In this document: positions 30,493 to 42,300 of the stretch, one piece after another
Numbering within the stretch: the stretch's first letter is position 1
Layout: the number at the start of each line of letters is the position of its first letter
Assembly: GCA_003116975.1 (NCBI GenBank)
Contig: BGKB01000043.1
Location: 391,353-455,352, forward strand
Direction: 5' to 3'
DNA length: 64,000 nucleotides
Source: Aurantiochytrium sp. KH105
Lineage: Eukaryota > Sar > Bigyra > Thraustochytrida > Thraustochytriidae
The notes under the pieces: model-generated
Told to the model about the DNA's origin: nothing
What the model saw: only the letters and a program-made list of their open reading frames with translations
Database searches by the model: none
Program-made: the position numbers and the translations under genes

Positions 30493-31803
30493 TCAAAGCT
30501 TTGCTTTACTCAGAATGGTCTCGCGGAGAGAGAGAGACTGCGCCTTGAACTCATGATTGAGCGGGGCCAACGCCATGTTTGGCGCGCCGCCAGCTTGAAA
30601 GACGGATAGATAGCGTTTTAAGAAGACACGACCAGCGACAAAGAGTGGCCCAAACTCATTGTTTACGTCCAAGGACTGAAGAAGAAGCGCCGGGCAGGCA
30701 TCGTGCTCGATTTGTGCGTCGCTGCTGAAGTCTTTGCTGTCGAAAACGTAATGGTCCCCATTGATGACATACGTGAGAGTGCCATTCCCGACGAGAGGAA
30801 GTCCGTCTTTGGTGGTTTCATGTGCGTCCATGGTGGCGCATGCAGAGCGATGCCGGCGCACGAGCTCTTTGTACACAACCGAAGGCATCGTATTGAGCGT
30901 GCTTCCGGAATCAAAGGCGAGCTTGCAAATGTTGTCCGGACATGCAGTTCCTTTCCTTTCTCCATTATCGTCATTGAGAAGGGACTTGCCATTGAAAAGA
31001 ACATCGTCGAGCTTGACCGTCCAGTAATGCTCCTGAATGATGGGATATGTCCTGAGCTGGTCACCAAGATACTGGTCTTTAAAGTCTTCGGGCTCCCCGA
31101 TGGCAAAAAACTGCTCGCGAGGGCCGAGAAAAAAGTAAAACTGAGGATTGTCGAGAGAGCCTTGAGAGACAAAGTTCTCGAGAATGGGGACCGTGTCTGC
31201 GTGCGCCAATGACTTGAAGGCAAGGCCGATGAGCCCTGAAAAGGTTGGCGTCTGGAAGACAACTCCTTCTTCCTTGTTCACCAGCATGATATCTTGGTGC
31301 GGAAAGACGATAGGATTCGCTCCGCCGATGGATACCGTGTCTTTGGCCAGAGTAGCGGAAATCGTCCCGGACCCAAAGGTAATGAAGACTTCGTTCTTGT
31401 TTGCCGAAACCTCGAGGGTAGGTGATGCTGCAGGGTCAAATTGCGCATGCGATGCGCACGTTTCTGATTCGCACGACGTCGACGTCACCCATGTGTTTGC
31501 GCTCCCCGTATCAAGCGCAAGAGGAAAGTTCTGTCCGCCAATGCTGGCGTTAATCACCGAGAGCATTCGCGCGTCTTTGTTGAGCACTGTTTCCCAGTTA
31601 GTTTGTCCCTCTGCGAGGAGCTTTTGTTGCATGTGTAAGGCACGAATGTGTTCTAGCGCAAGCGATTCTGTGTGCATGTGAGCCTTCATCGCATCTGTAT
31701 TGACGATGCACATGCAGACCGCCAGCGTGCCGATAGCTGCGGCCAGCAACGAGCATGGGTTACTCTTCTTCTTCTTCTTCAGCAGCATGGCGACTACACT
31801 CAT
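30493..31803 (-). CDS. Pepsin-like aspartic protease (A1 family)
   Basis: A 436-residue secreted or membrane-anchored protease. A short N terminus with five consecutive Lys precedes a hydrophobic segment (about residues 18-35), which fits a signal peptide or signal anchor. After a propeptide-like stretch the two catalytic motifs appear: DTGSAN with Asp near residue 98 and FDSGST with Asp near 297. Strand order and paired cysteines fit the bilobal A1 fold. The flap reads ITFGSGTI, with Phe where pepsin has the conserved flap Tyr. Likely location is the secretory pathway, vacuole or outside the cell. The open frame starts at TTG (31806); I use the ATG at 31803. A second ATG five codons later is possible. 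Confidence 0.9.
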   Translation of the reverse strand: MSVVAMLLKKKKKSNPCSLLAAAIGTLAVCMCIVNTDAMKAHMHTESLALEHIRALHMQQKLLAEGQTNWETVLNKDARMLSVINASIGGQNFPLALDTGSANTWVTSTSCESETCASHAQFDPAASPTLEVSANKNEVFITFGSGTISATLAKDTVSIGGANPIVFPHQDIMLVNKEEGVVFQTPTFSGLIGLAFKSLAHADTVPILENFVSQGSLDNPQFYFFLGPREQFFAIGEPEDFKDQYLGDQLRTYPIIQEHYWTVKLDDVLFNGKSLLNDDNGERKGTACPDNICKLAFDSGSTLNTMPSVVYKELVRRHRSACATMDAHETTKDGLPLVGNGTLTYVINGDHYVFDSKDFSSDAQIEHDACPALLLQSLDVNNEFGPLFVAGRVFLKRYLSVFQAGGAPNMALAPLNHEFKAQSLSLRETILSKAKL

Positions 31804-32195
31804 CAAACCTGATTACTCTATCCGCGTGCTCGCAAGGGAGGTCACGCCGCCGCCAAGGAGCGAGAGGGAAGAGCAAAGCGACGACGAGAGAAGCGAGAGG
31901 GCTGCCCGTGCGGCGCCGGCGCGCCGCAGCGCAGGGTATGCGGGGTCGAGTCTGACGATTGTTGATTGCCGCTTGTCGCTTGTCGCTTGGAAAAGAAAGC
32001 GAGCGAGGATGATCTCTTCTCTTCGTCAACAACAAAGCAACAAACAGCCAGAGCGTGAGAGAACAAAAGAACGAAACAGTTAGGATTGATCATCATCATC
32101 ATTCATCATGGGGCATCGATTGCCCCGGTGCCCGCCTCCTAGCTGGACCAACTATTTTTCTTCGGACACAGCGAGCGAACAAAAAGAGGGCAACG
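31804..32195. other. Divergent spacer upstream of the aspartic protease
   Basis: Promoter side of the protease gene (minus strand), about 390 bp. GC-rich near the protease and A/T-richer toward the broken gene at 32196. A short CATCATCATCATT run lies at 32090-32103. No gene recognised. Confidence 0.45.
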
Positions 32196-32640
32196 ATGCC
32201 GAAAAGCAAGCCAAAATCGACTAAATCAAAACCAGATGGGAAAACCCCAAAACAGTTATGGCTTGAAAAATTGAAACAGAACCCCGAAGCGTATAAGGCA
32301 CACAGGGAAACAGAGAACGGAAAAGCACGCAACCGCGACCCTAAGTTAAAAACGAAGGTATGACGAGGCTTATCAGGAGAAGGTAAAAAACGACCCAAAC
32401 CGGAAGGAGAGACAAAGGTACTTCGAAAACTCTAAGTTCAAGGCGATCAAGGAAAACATAAGTAAAGTATACATTTGGGGCGTTATGCTACAACGACCTA
32501 CGTCGCTAGCATGAAGAGAGAGACAAGCTAGCGTACCTGCGAGAGGCGCTGCTGAGCTGGATGGATCCCATTGGCGAAGTAAGAAGCTCTTGCCATGGTG
32601 CTGATGCTTTTCATTGTTTGCAGTGCAAGAGACGAAGCGT
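32196..32640 (+). pseudogene. Broken A-rich, Lys-rich gene of unknown family
   Basis: An ATG at 32196 opens a 55-codon frame with a very basic product and AAA-rich codon use unlike the G/C-ending codons of all neighbours. It stops at TGA 32361-32363. Coding-like sequence (Lys/Asp/Asn/Arg-rich) continues at once in the +1 frame to a TGA at 32512-32514. Plausible coding sequence then goes on in the next +1 frame, where a TAG lies at 32507-32509, to near the 3' UTR of the SH2 gene; it includes a Trp-Met-Asp segment and a Cys/His-rich cluster. The simplest reading is a decayed gene with two frameshifts. I do not recognise the family. Composition suggests an origin outside this genome (mobile element or large DNA virus), but that is inference. 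Confidence 0.45.
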
Positions 32641-32653
32641 TTCGCCTTTCTTA

Positions 32654-34762
32654 TTACGTCTCCTTTTCGAATGCTGCTGCTGCTGCTGCTGCTGCTGCCT
32701 CGCTAGTAGAAGGAAAAGTACCAGCAGAAATGTATTGACTGTGAGTCAGTCTGCTATTTGCTGGCTCTGGAACACCAAAGGCATCAAAAGGGACTGCATC
32801 GTAGGCATCGCCAGGGCCAGGGCCAGGGCCAGGGGCGGGGCCGGGGTCGAGGTGATCATTATTGGTGCTACCAGTAGCAGACTCGCCACCATGATTGTAT
32901 GAACCGTCTGAAAAGGCTGGAATGTCATAACCAATCGTTCCCATCTCTCCTCCGACGCCGCCGCCCATGACGCCCAGGGGGGTTGAGTACGTTTCGTACT
33001 GCGAAGATCCACCATAGCCAACACCCAACCCAAGCCCCATGCCAGGGCTCTCACCGTGAAAGGCTCCACCCCCGCCACCCAGCATGAAGGGATCAGGCTG
33101 AGGAAAGAGTGGATCATAATGATCCGTGGCCGGCAGAGGGCGATAACGCTCCTCAAAGAGACCTGAAGCAGAGTAAGAACCAAAGCCCGAAGACAGGTCG
33201 CCCTGATCGGGAAGTGCAGCATAGCCAAGCTGAGGCGGTGCGTTGTGTTCATCCATGTCATCATTATTGGGGTCCCCAAGAGACTCGACAGATCTCTCGA
33301 CGGCAAGGGGAATTCGCAGCTTGTCGCTGTTTTCAAGCACGAGAGCTGCGATTCGCTTGTATACCTCGCCTCCAAGGATGAAGCCGCGATTTGCGTCGGT
33401 GAAGATTTTGGACTGCCGCACACCTTCTGAAGGCGTGACATAGGCCACCACAAGACATCCGTCCTGGCTCTGGCTGAATCGGATAAGAAAGGTGCCCACA
33501 GGGTGACCCTCTAGCATATCTTCGGCATCATCGAAACTAAGGAATCCGCGAAAGAGGCGAGCAGGCCCAATATTTTTCACGTCTGGAGCAGGTTGCTGGA
33601 GCTGGGCCGAATATGCTGCCACAAGTTCCGCAAAGGAATTGTACGAGTGGTTACCACTGACAAAGACGCTCTTCTCGTCCTCGTTTGGAACATAGGCGCG
33701 GAAAAGCGCATGATTGACCACGCCTGTGAGCGCATTTGCATAGCTGACAGCCCACGTGCACACGGAACTTTCGCTGAAGCGAATCAAAAAGGTTCCTGGA
33801 GGGTGCGGAGTCAGCACGCAGCGAGCTTCATCAAAAGAGAGCGCACCTGCGAACCAAGGCGGGCTCGTCAAAGAAGCCTTGAGCTGGATGAGGGCGACAC
33901 GCAGGCCAGGGCCATACCGAAACAAGAAATCTCCGAGCTGATAGACTGTGACGGCTGGCCGTGAGTTCGAGCTCAGTGCGTTTCTCAGTTCAACTCGCAC
34001 GTCTTCGTGCGCGACCAAGCGCGCAACCTTGGGGTCGGCGTGGTTGTCGAGCGCCGTAAAAAACTGCTGCCACGCAACCGCATACTTGCTCTTTCCAAAC
34101 GTTTCGACCCACCACTTGCAGCCTTCTTCGTCCTCAATGAGGTGTTGGATGGAGAGGATGCCGCCTTCAGCACGAAGTCGTGCGGCCAAGTCGGCATTTC
34201 GATCGCGAGACACGCTGGGTGGCGATCCGGCGGTCTCTTGCTCCGTGGCGGCCTTGGCCAGAGTTTCTTCTCCGCGCGGGGAAGCATTCATGGCGGGGTG
34301 AAGATAGGGCTGAACAATATCGACATGAGCGATGAGTTTCTTCTCGATGCGAGTGAAGAAGAGACGGAGCCGCGGACCCGTGAGCGTCAGGCTGAGCTTG
34401 CCATGAAGATTGCAATGGTTGATCTTGTCTCGGAGTGCGGTGAGCAGCTCGAAGAGAATGAGGCACCAGCTCTGGAAGCCAAAGTCGTGCAGGAAGGTAT
34501 TGAGGAGTTGCGGGTTGAAAATCTGGGCGAGCACAGAGCTGCAAAGGGTCAAGGCCACGCGAAGACCGGCGACCTCGTCATCGCTGGGGTGTCTCTCAAG
34601 TCCATGCGTGACCTCTCTGGCGGTCTCGATGCTCATTTTGAGCAGACGCAGACACGTCTTGGCATCCTTGCTCAGGCCCGGGCTCTCCCTGCTCGCCGCC
34701 GCCGCCGCCGACGAGCCGGCGGAGGACTCGCCGCCCTTGGCGCTGCGCCCGGTGAGCCGCAT
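32654..34762 (-). CDS. Cbl/STAT-like signalling protein with two SH2 domains
   Basis: A 702-residue protein. A helical region (about residues 30-160) is followed by an EF-like/linker segment (about 205-285: KWWVETFGKSKYAVAWQQF and later residues) and a first SH2 domain (about 298-390). A second SH2 domain follows at about 397-490. Both SH2 domains keep the phosphotyrosine-binding Arg in FLIRFSES and FLIRFSQS. The helical bundle, EF-like segment and SH2 come in the same order as in the Cbl TKB module (STAT linker-SH2 is similar), but no RING follows. The C-terminal 200 residues are Gly/Pro/Tyr-rich with a PGPGPG run and poly-Ala near the end, possibly a regulatory tail with tyrosine sites. It is likely a cytoplasmic phosphotyrosine reader. 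ATG at 34762 has an ACAAC leader. Confidence 0.85.
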   Translation of the reverse strand: MRLTGRSAKGGESSAGSSAAAAASRESPGLSKDAKTCLRLLKMSIETAREVTHGLERHPSDDEVAGLRVALTLCSSVLAQIFNPQLLNTFLHDFGFQSWCLILFELLTALRDKINHCNLHGKLSLTLTGPRLRLFFTRIEKKLIAHVDIVQPYLHPAMNASPRGEETLAKAATEQETAGSPPSVSRDRNADLAARLRAEGGILSIQHLIEDEEGCKWWVETFGKSKYAVAWQQFFTALDNHADPKVARLVAHEDVRVELRNALSSNSRPAVTVYQLGDFLFRYGPGLRVALIQLKASLTSPPWFAGALSFDEARCVLTPHPPGTFLIRFSESSVCTWAVSYANALTGVVNHALFRAYVPNEDEKSVFVSGNHSYNSFAELVAAYSAQLQQPAPDVKNIGPARLFRGFLSFDDAEDMLEGHPVGTFLIRFSQSQDGCLVVAYVTPSEGVRQSKIFTDANRGFILGGEVYKRIAALVLENSDKLRIPLAVERSVESLGDPNNDDMDEHNAPPQLGYAALPDQGDLSSGFGSYSASGLFEERYRPLPATDHYDPLFPQPDPFMLGGGGGAFHGESPGMGLGLGVGYGGSSQYETYSTPLGVMGGGVGGEMGTIGYDIPAFSDGSYNHGGESATGSTNNDHLDPGPAPGPGPGPGDAYDAVPFDAFGVPEPANSRLTHSQYISAGTFPSTSEAAAAAAAAAFEKET

Positions 34763-36351
34763 GTTGTTGTTCTCCTCCTCTCCGCGCGCGTATCCGGCGC
34801 TTCCGCTCCCGCCTCGCGCCCGTACACGCAGGCGCGCAGACGCGCGCGCAGACGGCCAGGCAGAGGGGCGCTCGAACCTGCTACGCGCGGCGGCCTCGGG
34901 CGCCGTCGGCGGGCGTCGCGCGGAAGAGCGTCGTCGGGTCGCGCGGCTTTGGCGATCTGCTCAGAGACAAGAGCAGAGCAGAGCGAGCAGACGGAAGCAG
35001 AGAGACAAGGGCAGAGCAGAGCAGAGCAGAGCCCGACCCGCAGGAGAACCGCGACGTCTGGTTCGCCGCCCGTTCTGCATGCGCGGCGGCAACGTTGCTC
35101 GCGCGGAGCGCGCGGATGATGCGTGGGGATGCTCGAAGGAGGGGACGGGACGGGGCGGGACGGGCCAGATCACGAAGGGACGAAGGCACCCACCCGTGAA
35201 TGCTGTGGACGAATGAAAAGAGACGAACGAACGAAGGAAGAAACGAGCGGAGGCAATCATTGGGGTGTTCTCTTGGTTTGGGAGACGAGGGATCTTGCGG
35301 GGAACTTCCTTGCTTCGTGCAGAGCGAGCGAGGGTGGTCGCGAAAGCGACAGGATCGGTGGGTATTTCTCAGGATCATGATGATGATGATGGATTCCGCC
35401 GAGATGCTATGTTTGGAAGTTGGCCTGGAGCCTTATTGAAGGCTAAAGGTAACCATGCACTGGGAAAGAGCGTCCCTCTCTCGACTCCTCAACGACAAAG
35501 AGACCCGCCTCATTCGTACATCATGCCCATCTCCACGATGTTCCCTGAAAGCTTCCCCCTTCCTCGTGATCTTGACCTACACTAGGCCCCAGCCGCATAC
35601 GCAGTACACACCCTGGTAATCGAAACTTCGGCTCAACAAACGTCTACTTCACTGCCGCATCGCTCTCTGCCTGCAGACTGCCGCCAGACGGCCAGACATC
35701 CAGACAGACGCCCTACCTCCCCGGCGCCATGCGCGACACCTCCTGCTGCGGCTGCTCGTCGCAAGGGCGTTCATCCACGCCGTGGCGCACAACCCTCAAG
35801 CGAGGCGCGAAGATTCTGCGCGCAGAGTGGGCCCGGTGCCCCCCGCGCGGCGCCGCCTCCACAGGTCCAGGGCGGCGCGAGGCGGGCGCGGCGCGGCGGG
35901 GGGGCACGGCGCGCGTCCGGGCCCTCGCGCAATCGCCGCCGCCAGACGCCCAACCCGAGCGAGCCCGAGCCCGAGCCCGCGCAGCCCGCGGCGCCCGAGC
36001 AGCGAGCGAGCGAGGCAGCGCGCGCGAGCGAGGCAGCGCGCGCGAGGGCCCCGAGCTCCCCCTCGCGCGCCCGGCGACCCGGCGACCCGCGAGAGGCGCC
36101 GCCACGGAGAAATTGGGAGAGAGGTAAGGCGCGAGAGGCGTCGAGACGCGACGCAACGCGACGCGACGCGACGCGACGCGACGTGTGGCGAGGCGAGAAG
36201 AGAAGAGGAGAGGAGAGAAGAGGCCGGCCGGCGGGGAAGAGGGCGGAGTCGAAGTGGAGGACTGACGAAATCTGAATGCATGCGTGCGTAGTAGAGAGGT
36301 AGTTAGGTGAACCTGGGACAGTAGTTTTCACGTGCACGCCACTGCTCCAAG
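34763..36351. other. Divergent promoter region between SH2 and methionine synthase genes
   Basis: About 1.6 kb with no credible gene. It holds CGCGCG-rich DNA, AGCAGAGC-type repeats (34972-35032), a GATGATGATGATG run (35377-35391), long Arg/Ala-rich frames on both strands that reflect GC content, an 18-bp repeat (about 36005-36045) and an ACGCG pentamer repeat (36147-36181). It should contain the promoters of both flanking genes. Confidence 0.5.
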
Positions 36352-39300
36352 ATGTCCGCTGACAATGTCACCAAGAAGCCTCGTGTCGAGTTCTCGTGGA
36401 ACTCGGGCGACGCCATTAAGCCCAAGCCCCAGACCAACGGCCCTCCTCGCCCGCAGTCCGAGGCTGCGCAGAACGCCACCCCCAACCCGTACAACTACGA
36501 GGCGTTCAACAGTGTGGAGAAGATCGCCTCTCTCCGCAAAAACGCCGACAAGCTCGACTGGTCGCAGCCTGCTGACCTCTATGACGAGAACTTTCCCGCC
36601 TTTGTCCGTGCCCGTGACAGCGTGCGGTCGTACATTGCCCAGCTCTTTGCTGAGGAGATCGCACTTTATGATGGTGCCATGGGCACGATGATCCAGAACT
36701 ATGCCAAGGACAACACCTTGGAGGAGGCCGAGTACCGCGGTGACCGCTTCAAGGACTGGTCGAACGAAGTCAAGGGCAACAACGACCTTTTGTCGCTCAC
36801 GCAGCCCAAGATCATCAAGGACATTCACCGGGCCTACCTCGACGCTGGCTCGCAGCTGATCGGCACGAACACCTTCTCTTCGACCACGATTGCGCAGGCC
36901 GATTATGCGATGGAAAGTCTTGCGTATGAGCTCAACTACATGGGTGCCAGACTTGCGCGTGAGGCGTGTGACGAAGTGACCGCAGAAGATCCTTCTCGTC
37001 CGCGCTTTGTGGTAGGTGCGCTGGGACCTACCAACCGCACAGGCTCGATCTCGCCCGACGTTGAAGACCCTAGCGCTCGTAACGTGACCTTTGACGAGCT
37101 CGTGGAGGCGTACTTTGAGCAGGTCGTCGGTCTGATGGACGGTGGCGCGGATATTCTGATGGTGGAGACGATCTTCGACACTCTGAACGCCAAGGCCGCG
37201 CTCTTTGCGATCACCGAATACTTGGAAGTGACTGGCCTTGATGTGCCGGTGTTCATCTCGGGCACCCTGGTCGACCAGTCGGGCCGCACGCTTTCAGGCC
37301 AGACGGGCGAAGCTTTCTACGCATCGGTGCGCCACGCCAAGCCGATGTGTGTTGGCCTGAACTGCGCACTTGGCGCACAGCAAATGGCGCCGTTCCTGGA
37401 GCGTCTGAGCAAGGTCGTGGAGTGCTTTGTGCACGTGTACGCCAACGCGGGTCTCCCGAACGCCATGGGCGGGTACGACGACACGCCAGAGGACATGGCG
37501 CGTTACAACACGCCGTTCTTCGAGAACCATCTTGTGAACATGGTTGGCGGCTGCTGCGGCAGCACGCCGCCTCACATTGCTGCTCTCGGTAAAAGCATCA
37601 AAGAGAACGGATACAAGACGCGCGAGCTCCCTGCTCTCGGCATGCCCAAGATGTGGCTCTCTGGACTTGAGGACTTGGTCGTCGATGATGTGTACAACCA
37701 GCATGGTATGCCGTTCCTGAACGTGGGCGAGCGCTGCAACATTGCTGGCTCGCGTAAGTTCAAGCGTCTGATCATGGAAGGCAACTACGGCGAGTGCATG
37801 GATATTGCCAAAGCGCAGGTCTCTGACGGCGCGCACGTGATCGACATCAACGTCGACGACGGCATGCTTGACGGCATGGACGCGATGCAAAAGTTCGTCA
37901 AGATCGCCATCACCGAGCCGGAAGTGTCCAAGGTCCCGTTCATGCTGGACGCGTCGAACTTTGACATTGTCGTCGCTGGCCTCAAGTGGTGCCAGGGCAA
38001 GCCGATCGTGAACAGCATCTCGCTCAAGGTCGGCGAGGAGAAGTTCAAGCAGCAGGCTACGCTTCTGCGCAAGCACGGCGCGGCCGTGGTCGTGATGGCC
38101 TTCGACGAAGAAGGTCAGGCCGCGACGGAAGACGAAAAGGTGCGCATCTGCAAGCGCTCGTACGACATTCTGGTGAACGAGGTGCGGTTCCCACCCGAGG
38201 ACATCATCTTTGATCCGAACGTACTGACGATCGGAACGGGTATGGAGGAGCACAACGCGTATGGCGTGGACTTTATTCGCGCGACGAAGCGCATCAAGGA
38301 GGCTTGTCCGTATGTGAAGATCAGCGGCGGTATCTCGAACCTGAGCTTTGGTTTTCGTGGTGTGTCAAAGATTCGCGAGTCGATCCATGCGGTGTTTCTC
38401 GAGCACGCGATCCTTGAATCGGGTATGGACGTTGGTATTGTGAACGCCGGCGAGCTCAAATGCGCGGACGACGTTGAGCCTGACCTGCGCGAGCTTTGCG
38501 AAGATCTTGTGTTGAACAAGATTCCTGAGGCCACAGAGCATATGCTCGAGGCGACGAGTTATGAACGCGCCGTTCTCGACGCCAAGAAGAAGGGACTTCC
38601 CGCGCCAAAGAAACCTCGCATCAAGGTAACCAAAAAGCCTCGTGTCGAGTTCTCGTGGAACTCGGGCGATGCCATCAAGCCCAAGCCCCAGACCAACGGC
38701 CCTCCTCGCCCGCAGTCCGAGGCTGCGCAGAACGCCACGCCCAACCCGTACAACTACGAGGCGTTCAACAGTGTGGAGAAGATTGCCTCTCTCCGCAAAA
38801 ACGCCGACAAGCTCGACTGGTCGCAGCCTGCTGACCTCTATGACGAGAACTTTCCCGCCTTTGTCCGTGCCCGTGACAGCGTGCGGTCGTACATTGCCCA
38901 GCTCTTTGCTGAGGAGATCGCACTTTACGATGGTGCCATGGGCACGATGATCCAGAACTATGCCAAGGACAACACCTTGGAGGAGGCCGAGTACCGCGGT
39001 GACCGCTTCAAGGACTGGTCGAACGAAGTCAAGGGCAACAACGACCTTTTGTCGCTCACGCAGCCCAAGATCATCAAGGACATTCACCGGGCCTACCTCG
39101 ACGCTGGCTCGCAGCTGATCGGCACGAACACCTTCTCTTCGACCACGATTGCGCAGGCCGATTATGCGATGGAAAGTCTTGCGTATGAGCTCAACTACAT
39201 GGGTGCCAGACTTGCGCGTGAGGCGTGTGACGAAGTGACCGCAGAAGATCCTTCTCGTCCGCGCTTTGTGGTAGGTGCGCTGGGACCTACCAACCGCACA

Positions 39301-42300
39301 GGCTCGATCTCGCCCGATGTGGAGGACCCTAGCGCTCGTAACGTGACCTTTGACGAGCTCGTGGAGGCGTACTTTGAGCAGGTTGTCGGTCTGATGGACG
39401 GTGGCGCGGATATTCTGATGGTGGAGACGATCTTCGACACTCTGAACGCCAAGGCCGCGCTCTTTGCGATCACCGAATACTTGGAAGTGACTGGCCTTGA
39501 TGTGCCGGTGTTCATCTCGGGCACCCTGGTCGACCAGTCGGGCCGCACGCTTTCAGGCCAGACGGGCGAAGCTTTCTACGCATCGGTGCGCCACGCCAAG
39601 CCGATGTGTGTTGGCCTGAACTGCGCACTTGGCGCACAGCAAATGGCGCCGTTCCTGGAGCGTCTGAGCAAGGTCGTGGAGTGCTTTGTGCACGTGTACG
39701 CCAACGCGGGTCTCCCGAACGCCATGGGCGGGTACGACGACACGCCAGAGGACATGGCGCGTTACAACACGCCGTTCTTCGAGAACCATCTTGTGAACAT
39801 GGTTGGCGGCTGCTGCGGCAGCACGCCGCCTCACATTGCTGCTCTCGGTAAAAGCATCAAAGAGAACGGATACAAGACGCGCGAGCTCCCTGCTCTCGGC
39901 ATGCCCAAGATGTGGCTCTCTGGACTTGAGGACTTGGTCGTCGATGATGTGTACAACCAGCATGGTATGCCGTTCCTGAACGTGGGCGAGCGCTGCAACA
40001 TTGCTGGCTCGCGCAAGTTCAAGCGTCTGATCATGGAAGGCAGCTACGGCGAGTGCATGGATATTGCCAAAGCGCAGGTCGCTGACGGCGCGCACGTGAT
40101 CGACATCAACGTCGACGACGGCATGCTTGACGGCATGGACGCGATGCAAAAGTTCGTCAAGATCGCCATCACCGAGCCGGAAGTGTCCAAGGTCCCGTTC
40201 ATGCTGGACGCGTCGAACTTTGACATTGTCGTCGCTGGCCTCAAGTGGTGCCAGGGCAAGCCGATCGTGAACAGCATCTCGCTCAAGGTCGGCGAGGAGA
40301 AGTTCAAGCAGCAGGCTACGCTTCTGTGCAAGCACGGCGCGGCCGTGGTCGTGATGGCCTTCGACGAAGAAGGTCAGGCCGCGACGGAAGACGAAAAGGT
40401 GCGCATCTGCAAGCGCTCGTACGACATTCTGGTGAACGAGGTGCGGTTCCCACCCGAGGACATCATCTTTGACCCGAACGTACTGACGATCGGAACGGGT
40501 ATGGAGGAGCACAACGCGTATGGCGTGGACTTTATTCGCGCGACGAAGCGCATCAAGGAGGCATGTCCGTATGTGAAGATCAGCGGCGGTATCTCGAACC
40601 TGAGCTTTGGTTTTCGTGGTGTGTCAAAGATTCGCGAGTCAATCCATGCGGTGTTTCTCGAGCACGCGATCCTTGAATCGGGTATGGACGTTGGTATTGT
40701 GAATGCTGGCGAGCTCAAATGCGCGGACGACGTTGAGCCTGACCTGCGCGAGCTTTGCGAAGATCTTGTGTTGAACAAGATTCCTGAGGCCACAGAGCAT
40801 ATGCTCGAGGCGACGAGTTATGAACGTGCCGTCCTCGACGCCAAGAAGAAGGGTCGGCCAGCGCCAAAGAAACCTCGCATCAAGGTAACCAAGAAGCCTC
40901 GTGTCGAGTTCTCGTGGAACTCGGGCGACGCCATCAAGCCCAAGCCCCAGACCAACGGCCCTCCTCGCCCGCAGTCCGAGGCTGCGCAGAACGCCACGCC
41001 CAACCCGTACAACTACGAGGCGTTCAACAGTGTGGAGAAGATTGCCTCTCTCCGCAAAAACGCCGACAAGCTCGACTGGTCGCAGCCTGCTGACCTCTAT
41101 GACGAGAACTTTCCCGCCTTTGTCCGTGCCCGCGATAGCGTGCGGTCGTACATTGCCCAGCTCTTTGCTGAGGAGATCGCACTTTACGATGGTGCCATGG
41201 GCACGATGATCCAGAACTATGCCAAGGACAACACCTTGGAGGAGGCCGAGTACCGCGGCGACCGCTTCAAAGACTGGTCGAACGAAGTCAAGGGCAACAA
41301 CGACCTTTTGTCGCTCACGCAGCCCAAGATCATCAAGGACATTCACCGGGCCTACCTCGACGCTGGCTCGCAACTTATTGGCACGAACACTTTCTCTTCG
41401 ACCACGATTGCGCAGGCCGATTATGCGATGGAAAGTCTTGCGTATGAGCTCAACTACATGGGTGCCAGACTTGCGCGTGAGGCGTGTGACGAAGTGACCG
41501 CAGAAGATCCTTCTCGTCCGCGCTTTGTTGTAGGTGCGCTGGGACCTACCAACCGCACAGGCTCGATCTCGCCCGACGTTGAAGACCCTAGCGCTCGTAA
41601 CGTGACCTTCGACGAGCTCGTGGAGGCGTACTTTGAGCAGGTCGTCGGTCTGATGGACGGTGGCGCGGATATTCTGATGGTGGAGACGATCTTCGACACT
41701 CTGAACGCCAAGGCCGCGCTCTTTGCGATCACCGAATACTTGGAAGTGACTGGCCTTGACGTGCCGGTGTTCATCTCGGGCACCCTGGTCGACCAGTCGG
41801 GCCGCACGCTCTCGGGGCAGACGGGCGAAGCTTTCTACGCATCGGTGCGCCACGCCAAGCCGATGTGTGTTGGCCTGAACTGCGCACTTGGCGCGCAGCA
41901 AATGGCGCCGTTCCTGGAGCGTCTGAGCAAGGTCGTGGAGTGCTTTGTGCACGTGTACGCCAACGCGGGTCTCCCGAACGCCATGGGCGGGTACGACGAC
42001 ACGCCAGAGGACATGGCGCGTTACAACACGCCGTTCTTCGAGAACCATCTTGTGAACATGGTTGGCGGCTGCTGCGGCAGCACGCCGCCTCACATTGCTG
42101 CTCTCGGTAAAAGCATCAAAGAGAACGGATACAAGACGCGCGAGCTCCCTGCTCTCGGCATGCCCAAGATGTGGCTCTCTGGTTTGCAAGATCTTGTTGT
42201 GGATGACGTCCACAATCAACTTGGCATGCCGTTCCTGAACGTGGGCGAGCGCTGCAACATTGCTGGCTCGCGTAAGTTCAAGCGTCTGATCATGGAAGGC

